A stretch of DNA of 5,206 bases from Thermoplasmata archaeon. GTDB lineage: Archaea > Thermoplasmatota > Thermoplasmata > Lutacidiplasmatales > UBA184. Positions 1 to 4,320 of the stretch are shown here, piece by piece. The stretch's first letter is position 1. Every line of letters starts with the position of its first letter. The stretch is from NCBI GenBank assembly GCA_030043255.1, contig JASHYB010000035.1, positions 1-5,206 of the forward strand, written 5' to 3'. The position numbers and the translations under genes are program-made. The notes beneath the pieces are model-generated. The model saw only the letters and a program-made list of their open reading frames with translations, ran no database searches and was not told where the DNA came from.

Positions 1-1090
1 CGGCGACCTGGCGGTCCTTCGCCTCGCCGCGGAGCTGGCGGACCAGCTCGACGACCTGCGCGACCCCGACCGCGCCGAACGGCCGTCCCTGGGCCTTCGT
101 GCCCCCGGACGGGTTCACGGTCGGCCGCCCCCCGACGCCGAACCGGCCGCTCGCGAACTCCGGGCCGGCCTGGCCCCGCTCGACGAACCCGAGGTCCTCC
201 AGGCCGACGATCGGGCAGATGGAGTAGGCGTCGTGGATCTCGGCGACCTGGACGTCGGCCGGCGCGCGACGCGCCCGCGAGAACGCCCGACGGGCCGCGT
301 CGACCGTCGCTCCGACGCTCGTGATCTCCGGGCGGTGCTGCAGCGCCATGGTGTCGCAGGCGACCTGGCTCGCGGCGATCCGGACCGGCGTGTCGGTGTG
401 CCGGCGCGCCTCCTCGAGCGGCCCGAGGACCAGCGCGGCGGCGCCGTCCGAGAACGGGGCGCAGTCGAGCACGCCGAGCGGCTCGGCGATCGGCGGGGCG
501 CCGACGACCTGCTCGACGGTGAGCCGGTTGCGGTAGTGCGCGTTCGGGTTCTTCGAGCCCATCTCGTGGGCGCTCACGGAGACGCGGGCGAGCTGCTCGC
601 GCGTCGTCCCGTAGAGATGCATGTGCCGGCGCGCGACCATCCCCCAGAGCGACGGCAGCGTCGCCCCGAAGACCACCTCCCACTCGTGGTCGGCGGTCGA
701 CGCCGCGATCTGGGTCGCCGTCTCGTCCGGCACGTCCGTCAGCTTCTCCGCGCCGCCGACCACGACGTAGTCGTAGAGGCCGCTGGCGACGGCGAGGTAA
801 CCCTGGTGGAGCGCGAGCGCGCCGGAGGCGCCGCCCCCCTCGACCCGGACCGCCGGCAGGTGCCGGCCGGCGAGGCCGGCGTAGTCCAGGATGAGCGGGG
901 CGATGTGCTCCTGGTCGATCAGCGTGCCGCTCGCCATCGTGCCGAGGAACAGCGCGCCCAGGTCCCCGCTGGAGAGCTTCGCGTCGACCAGCGCCTGCAG
1001 GCCGGCCTCGATGCCGATCTCGCGGAAGGAGCGGTCCCAGAGCTCGCCGAACTTCGTCTGCCCGACCCCGAGCACGGCGACCTCGCGCAT
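1..1090 (-). CDS. Archaeal SCP2/SCPx-like thiolase paired with HMG-CoA synthase (3' end outside window; active site altered)
   Basis: My translation of the minus strand from the ATG at 1088-1090 gives 363 residues with no stop before the window edge. Family members are roughly 385-390 long, so only the C-terminus, including the usual CxG cysteine, is missing. The N-terminus (MREVAVLGVGQTKFGELWDR), the DC-PFSDGAAALVLG segment (residues 209-223), EIHDAYS (284-290) and NPSGGTKAQGRP (326-337) identify the archaeal acetoacetyl-CoA thiolase family. In archaea this enzyme condenses two acetyl-CoA and passes acetoacetyl-CoA to HMG-CoA synthase inside a complex bridged by a DUF35 protein. No DUF35 gene is visible here; one may lie beyond the left edge. 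The start lies 3 bases after the synthase stop codon, which suggests translational coupling. Two key residues are missing: the expected EAACASG nucleophile motif reads EGGGASG (Gly87 for Cys), and the GHP motif reads GRP (Arg336 for His). The HDAY His286 is kept. It may be an inactive subunit, an aldolase-like enzyme, or a thiolase with an unusual mechanism. Confidence 0.9.
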   Translation of the reverse strand, partial: MREVAVLGVGQTKFGELWDRSFREIGIEAGLQALVDAKLSSGDLGALFLGTMASGTLIDQEHIAPLILDYAGLAGRHLPAVRVEGGGASGALALHQGYLAVASGLYDYVVVGGAEKLTDVPDETATQIAASTADHEWEVVFGATLPSLWGMVARRHMHLYGTTREQLARVSVSAHEMGSKNPNAHYRNRLTVEQVVGAPPIAEPLGVLDCAPFSDGAAALVLGPLEEARRHTDTPVRIAASQVACDTMALQHRPEITSVGATVDAARRAFSRARRAPADVQVAEIHDAYSICPIVGLEDLGFVERGQAGPEFASGRFGVGGRPTVNPSGGTKAQGRPFGAVGVAQVVELVRQLRGEAKDRQVA

Positions 1091-1093
1091 CGG

Positions 1094-2146
1094 CTAGCCC
1101 CCCGCCATGCGGATCTTGCCGCGGAACTTCGCGTAGACCGCGTACGGGATCTCGACGCCGTGGTCGAGGTAGTACTGGACCGCCCGGCCGTGGTTGCGCT
1201 CGAAGCCCGCGAGCTCGTCGGTCGTCTCGAGATCGAAGGCGTCCGAACCGGCCCCCGAGCCGTAGCCGACGACCAGGATCCGCTCGTTCGGGCGCGCGTG
1301 GTCGAGCACGTTCGCGAGCCCGATGAGCGCGGCCCCCGAGTAGGTGTTGCCGAGGTACGGCGTCACGAGGCCGTAGCGCATCTGCTCCTCGCTGAAGCCG
1401 AGCTGCTTACCGACCCGCTGCGGGAACTTGCCGTTCGGCTGGTGGAAGACGACGTACCGGTAGTCCGCCGGGCGGCTGTCGACCGCCTCGAACATCGCCC
1501 GGGCGCACTCGGTGACGTGTCGGAAGTAGGCCGGCTCGCCGGTGAAGCGGCCGCTGTGGCTCGGGTAGCGCTGGCCCTCCCGGCGCCAGAAGTCCGGGGT
1601 GTCGGTCGTGTAGGAGAGCGTGCGCCGCACCCGGCAGATCACCTTCTCCCGCCCCAGGACGAACGCCGCGCCGCCGGCGCTCGCCGAGTACTCCAGCGCG
1701 TCGCCGGGAGCGCCTTGGGAGGTGTCGGTCCCGATGGCGACCCCGTAGCGGATCATGCCGGCGCCGACCAGCCCCAGGCAGGTCTGGATCGCCGCGGTGC
1801 CGGCCTTGCAGGCGAACTCGAAGTCGGCGGCGGTCAGGTTCGGGGTGGCGCCGACCGCCTGGGCGACCACGGTGGCCGTCGGCTTGACGGCGTACGGGTG
1901 CGACTCCGAGCCGACGTAGATCGCGCCGATCTGCTGCGGGTCGATGCCGCCGCGGGCGAGCGCGAGGCGCAGCGCCTCCGTGGAGATGGTGATGGTGTCC
2001 TCGTCCGGCGCGGGCACGCTCTTGCGCACGACGTTCAGCCCCTGGCCGACCGCGTCGCCGTCGGCGCCCCAGACCCGGCCGATCTCCCGCGGCGTGATCC
2101 GGTAGCGGGGCACGTAGGCCCCGTAGCTCACGATCCCTGCTTCCAT
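1094..2146 (-). CDS. Hydroxymethylglutaryl-CoA synthase, archaeal type
   Basis: This 350-residue protein has the usual archaeal length and condenses acetyl-CoA with acetoacetyl-CoA to HMG-CoA, the committed step toward mevalonate and archaeal isoprenoid lipids in the cytoplasm. The catalytic residues of the family are all visible: Glu81 in GSESHPYAVKPT, the acyl-accepting Cys113 in FEFACKAGTAA, and His235 in VVFHQPNGKFP. The YLGNTYSGAAL loop (264-274) and GYGSGAGSDAF (294-304) are also typical. The ATG start is supported by a strong Shine-Dalgarno sequence AGGAGG at about 2155-2160, 8 bases upstream, which overlaps the stop codon of the regulator gene. The upstream regulator ends 12 bases before the start and the thiolase begins 3 bases after the stop, so the three genes form one operon. 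The protein looks fully active, in contrast to its altered thiolase partner. Confidence 0.96.
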   Translation of the reverse strand: MEAGIVSYGAYVPRYRITPREIGRVWGADGDAVGQGLNVVRKSVPAPDEDTITISTEALRLALARGGIDPQQIGAIYVGSESHPYAVKPTATVVAQAVGATPNLTAADFEFACKAGTAAIQTCLGLVGAGMIRYGVAIGTDTSQGAPGDALEYSASAGGAAFVLGREKVICRVRRTLSYTTDTPDFWRREGQRYPSHSGRFTGEPAYFRHVTECARAMFEAVDSRPADYRYVVFHQPNGKFPQRVGKQLGFSEEQMRYGLVTPYLGNTYSGAALIGLANVLDHARPNERILVVGYGSGAGSDAFDLETTDELAGFERNHGRAVQYYLDHGVEIPYAVYAKFRGKIRMAGG

Positions 2147-2153
2147 CGGTCGG

Positions 2154-2160
2154 TCCTCCT
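2154..2160 (-). promoter_or_regulatory. Shine-Dalgarno site of HMG-CoA synthase, overlapping the regulator stop codon
   Basis: The minus strand reads TAGGAGGA here, ending about 8 bases before the ATG at 2146. The TAG is the stop of the regulator gene, so termination and re-initiation are adjacent. This is the clearest ribosome binding site in the window and fixes the synthase start. Confidence 0.8.
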
Positions 2161-2836
2161 ACAGCTCCTCCAGGCGGTCCAGCACCGCCGGGGCGGAGAG
2201 GGAGGTGGTGAGCAGCGGGATGTTCTCGACCTCGGACAGGCGGATCGCCAGCGCGTCGATCCGGCCGGGGTTCGCGAACACGACCGCCGCCGGCTTGAGC
2301 GGATGCGCGCGGATCGCCACCATCGGGCTGCGACCGTACTTCACGTTGGCGAACACGACCGCCCGTTGGGTGGTCCAGCCGTAGACCTCCACGAACCGCA
2401 CCGCGTCCATCGACAGGATCGCGCGCGGGGCGTCCAGCACGGTGAAGCCGTGGATGTCCCGGTGCAGGTCGACGCGGCTGACCGCGCGGGCGTCCAGGCG
2501 GTCGGCGAAGCTCTTCAGCGGCATCGCCACCGCGAACTCCCGCAGGCTGAGGATGCCGTCCGAATGCTCGCGGGCCGGCTGCGCCGCCGTCAGGCGCCCG
2601 CCGTGCTGGCTGTCGAGCGCGAGCAGGCCGTCGACGTACCGGCGGATGAAGCCGGCGCCGGGGCTCGCGCGGCGCTCGCTCTCGTAATCGCTGATCACGG
2701 ACGGCACCGTCTCCAATTGCCGGGCGAGGTCGCGCTGGGAGACCTTGAAGTCCTCTCTCCACTTCCGCAGGGTCCGACCCGGGTGCGGGGAGAGCACCAC
2801 CTCGCCCGCGATCTTCTCGCGGAGCTCGGGTTGCAC
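2159..2836 (-). CDS. XRE-type HTH transcriptional regulator of the HMG-CoA synthase operon (archaeal COG1709/MJ1545-like)
   Basis: This 225-residue protein has an N-terminal Cro/C1-type DNA-binding domain at about residues 20-75. The helix-turn-helix lies in VSQRDLARQLETVPSVISDY (32-51), followed by ESERRASPG. The remaining part (about 95-225) is an alpha/beta domain with repeated hydrophobic strands (FTVLDAPRAILSMD, AVVFANVKYG, PAAVVFANPGRIDAL). I do not recognise a catalytic site in it; it is probably a ligand-sensing or dimerisation domain. From memory, Methanocaldococcus MJ1545, a similar HTH protein, also lies next to the HMG-CoA synthase gene MJ1546, so the pairing is conserved. The natural inference is a regulator of mevalonate entry, possibly sensing a CoA thioester or isoprenoid. 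The start is a GTG at 2834-2836. A TATA-like box centred 27 bases upstream would put the transcription start on this codon, so translation is probably leaderless. The target operator is not identifiable. Confidence 0.88.
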   Translation of the reverse strand: MQPELREKIAGEVVLSPHPGRTLRKWREDFKVSQRDLARQLETVPSVISDYESERRASPGAGFIRRYVDGLLALDSQHGGRLTAAQPAREHSDGILSLREFAVAMPLKSFADRLDARAVSRVDLHRDIHGFTVLDAPRAILSMDAVRFVEVYGWTTQRAVVFANVKYGRSPMVAIRAHPLKPAAVVFANPGRIDALAIRLSEVENIPLLTTSLSAPAVLDRLEEL

Positions 2837-2858
2837 GGGAACGAACGAGCGGCCCGCG

Positions 2859-2866
2859 CTATAAAT
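2859..2866 (-). promoter_or_regulatory. TATA box of the regulator/HMG-CoA synthase/thiolase operon
   Basis: The minus strand reads ATTTATAG, an isolated AT-rich octamer in DNA of about 70% GC and close to the archaeal TATA consensus. Its centre is about 27 bases upstream of the GTG start at 2836, the usual distance from TATA box to transcription start in archaea. This predicts a leaderless mRNA. No convincing BRE element can be called. Confidence 0.7.
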
Positions 2867-2924
2867 CGCTGTCCTTCGTGTCGTTCCTGCCGGTCGACAG
2901 CTGCCGAAGCCTCCGACAGCGGAG

Positions 2925-3028
2925 TGGACCGGGCGAGAGCTCCCGACGCGACGGTCCGCCCGCCGCGCCTTTTGAACTCGCGACCTCTACCTTGCCAAGG
3001 TAGCGATCTTCCGCTGATCTACCGGCCC
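2925..3028 (-). tRNA. tRNA-Ala (anticodon GGC) with a 32-base T-loop intron
   Basis: The minus strand from 3028 gives the acceptor 5' strand GGGCCGG, then TA, a GATC/GATC D-stem with loop AGCGGAA, a CTACC/GGTAG anticodon stem with loop TTGGCAA (anticodon GGC at 2994-2996), variable loop AGGTC, T-stem GCGAG and T-loop start TTCAAA. The colinear continuation does not pair. The matching 3' half, T + CTCGC + CCGGTCC + A, is found after 32 more bases at 2938-2925. Joining them gives a perfect 72-base tRNA: all four stems pair, the T-loop is the consensus TTCAAAT, and G15-C48, G18G19 with T55C56, and T54-A58 are present. The pair G3-U70 and discriminator A73 are the alanine identity elements. CCA is not encoded. 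A TATA-like GTTATGG lies about 29 bases upstream. The intron requires the archaeal tRNA splicing endonuclease. Confidence 0.93.
2939..2970 (-). other. tRNA intron at position 59/60 with bulge-helix-bulge fold
   Basis: The 32-base intron interrupts the T-loop between tRNA positions 59 and 60. Its core is a hairpin with ten pairs (GGCGCGGCGG with CCGTCGCGTC, two of them G-U) and a five-base loop, GCGGA. Outside this, each strand has exactly seven bases before the T-stem. They divide into a four-base central helix (exon TTCA with intron GGGA; three pairs including one G-U, plus an A-G mismatch) and two three-base bulges, AAA and GCT. Cutting after the second base of each bulge yields the consensus T-loop TTCAAAT exactly. 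This matches the archaeal splicing-endonuclease substrate in geometry, although the central helix is imperfect. Confidence 0.88.
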
Positions 3029-3053
3029 ACCGGCCCCGGCGAGGTGCCCCCAG

Positions 3054-3060
3054 CCATAAC
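3054..3060 (-). promoter_or_regulatory. Probable TATA-like box of the tRNA-Ala gene
   Basis: The minus strand reads GTTATGG, the only AT-leaning stretch upstream of the tRNA, centred about 29 bases before its first base. That would give a leader of only a few bases. The match to the TATA consensus is weak. Confidence 0.4.
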
Positions 3061-3113
3061 GCCTGCGTCCGCGGACCCGGGGCGCGGCCTCGGCGGCGGG
3101 CGTCCGAGCGAAC

Positions 3114-3121
3114 GCTTATCG
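3114..3121 (+). promoter_or_regulatory. Probable TATA-like box of the 119-residue protein/PAC2 operon
   Basis: GCTTATCG is centred about 27 bases before the ATG at 3145, the same spacing as for the regulator operon. The sequence match to consensus is modest, but the spacing again predicts a leaderless transcript. No Shine-Dalgarno sequence at a normal distance is obvious in front of this ATG. Confidence 0.45.
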
Positions 3122-3144
3122 TCCGCGGCCCGCTCCCCGCGCCG

Positions 3145-3504
3145 ATGGAGGGGGGCGGGTCGTCCGGCGAGCCGATCGACGTGCTCGTGCGCAGCTCGCG
3201 CGAGCTGCTCCGGCCCGAGGAACTGGTCCGGGAGGTGACCCGGGACATCGTCAAGGAGGAGATCCGGCGCCACCTGGAGAAGACCCTCCACGAGGACCCG
3301 AAGCTCGAGCAGGACCTGCGGGACGCCGTCCGCGACCTGCTCGCCGCGCGCGCCAACGAGTACGCCGCCGTCCTGCGCGTCGGCACCGCCACCGCGCGGC
3401 TCGGGCTCGCCGCGCTCCCGCCGGAGGTGCGGCGGGAGCTCACCAAGGACCTGATCGACCTCGTTTCGAAGGAGCTCGGCCAGATCGTCGAGAGGTCGCT
3501 GTAG
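3145..3504 (+). CDS. Uncharacterised charged helical protein, 119 residues, upstream of PAC2 gene
   Basis: I do not recognise a named family. The protein is short, soluble and rich in Glu, Arg and Lys, with no signal peptide or membrane segment. After a flexible Gly/Ser start (residues 1-10), it appears to be a run of amphipathic helices: LLRPEELVREVTRDIVKEEI (21-40), a helix at about 42-75, a more hydrophobic stretch at 74-91 (AAVLRVGTATARLGLAAL), then PPEVRRELTKDLIDLVSKEL (92-111). It carries no metal-binding cysteines, and its single histidine pair gives no obvious site. The PAC2-family gene begins 3 bases after its stop, so the two are almost certainly co-transcribed and may work together, for example in proteasome assembly; that is inference from position only. 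The ATG start is supported by a TATA-like box 27 bases upstream. Confidence 0.8.
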   Translation: MEGGGSSGEPIDVLVRSSRELLRPEELVREVTRDIVKEEIRRHLEKTLHEDPKLEQDLRDAVRDLLAARANEYAAVLRVGTATARLGLAALPPEVRRELTKDLIDLVSKELGQIVERSL

Positions 3505-3507
3505 CCG

Positions 3508-4320
3508 ATGCCCTCCGCCGCGGACACCGTCCGGATCTACGAGATCAAGCGCGTCGACGTCGAGGGGGCGATCGTCATCGACGGCTTCCCGTCGGTCGGG
3601 CTCGTCAGCTCGATCGTCGCGAACTACCTGGTCGATACCCTGCAGATGGAGCAGATCGGCATCGTCGAGTCGGCCGCGTTCCCCACGGTCTCGCTCGTGC
3701 GGAGCGGGATCCCGCAGCACCCGGTGCGCATCTACATGGGCCGTCCGAAGGCGGAGCGCAGCGGGCTGGGGGCCGACAAGATCGTCGCCTTCGTCTCCGA
3801 GTTCCATCCGGCGCCGACCGTCATCCTGCCGCTGGCGACCGCGATCCTGGACTGGGCGCAGGAGCAGCGCTGCTCGCTGCTCGTCTCGCCGGAGGGCCTG
3901 GTGGTCGAGTCGCCGACGACCCCGGCGCGCAAGGGCCGGGGGGGCCTGGGCGACGTCAAGGTGTTCGGGATCGCCAGCACCCGCCGCGCCCGGGACCTGT
4001 ACATCGACCCGAACACGATCCCGTTCAACGAAGGGGTCATCACCGGCATCGCCGGCGTGCTGCTCAACGAGGGCCGGCGCCGGGGCTTCGACGTCCTGAC
4101 GTTCCTGGCGGAGGCGCAGGCCGACTACCCGGACGCGCGGGCGGCCGCGAAGGTGATCGAGACGATCAACCGGATCCTCCTGCATAGCGCCGTCGACCCG
4201 GTGCCGCTCTACGCCGAGGCCGAGCGGATCGAGCAGCAGCTGCTGCAGATCCAGCGGCGCGCCGCCGACCGCGCCCGGCCGGAGTCGATGGCGCCGACCT
4301 CGCAGCCGATGTACCGCTAG
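3508..4320 (+). CDS. PAC2-family protein, archaeal proteasome assembly chaperone-like (PbaB-related), with C-terminal HbYX motif
   Basis: This 270-residue protein belongs to the PAC2 family (COG2047-like). Visible hallmarks are the N-terminal IDGFPSVGLVSSIVANYLV (24-42), the central VILPLATAILDWA (105-117) and SPEGLVVESP (127-136), and the GVITGIAGVLLNEGRRRGFD segment (176-195) followed by LAEAQADYPDARAAAKVIETINRI. Residues about 234-255 (LYAEAERIEQQLLQIQRRA) look like a coiled coil. A flexible Pro/Ser tail then ends in Met268-Tyr269-Arg270, a hydrophobic-Tyr-any (HbYX) motif at the extreme C-terminus. In archaeal PbaB and in proteasome activators such as PAN this motif docks in pockets of the 20S alpha ring. 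The likely role is therefore assembly or gating of the 20S proteasome in the cytoplasm. The start is ATG, 3 bases after the upstream stop, with AGAGGT at 3491-3496 as a plausible ribosome binding site. The 3' end overlaps a convergent gene. Confidence 0.9.
   Translation: MPSAADTVRIYEIKRVDVEGAIVIDGFPSVGLVSSIVANYLVDTLQMEQIGIVESAAFPTVSLVRSGIPQHPVRIYMGRPKAERSGLGADKIVAFVSEFHPAPTVILPLATAILDWAQEQRCSLLVSPEGLVVESPTTPARKGRGGLGDVKVFGIASTRRARDLYIDPNTIPFNEGVITGIAGVLLNEGRRRGFDVLTFLAEAQADYPDARAAAKVIETINRILLHSAVDPVPLYAEAERIEQQLLQIQRRAADRARPESMAPTSQPMYR

Noticed and set aside
1407..2762. A 451-codon minus-strand open frame
   Set aside because: It is a shifted frame spanning two clearly identified genes (regulator and synthase); its Pro/Arg/Gly-rich translation is a GC artefact.
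2938..3028. Degenerate tRNA pseudogene (colinear reading with unpaired T-arm and acceptor)
   Set aside because: The missing 3' half is present intact after a 32-base insert and pairs perfectly, so this is an intron-containing tRNA and not a decayed one.
233..3238. A 1001-codon open frame on the plus strand
   Set aside because: It runs antisense to the thiolase, HMG-CoA synthase, regulator and the tRNA. Its translation is Arg/Ala/Asp/Val-rich without recognisable domains, as expected for the mirror frame of GC-rich genes.
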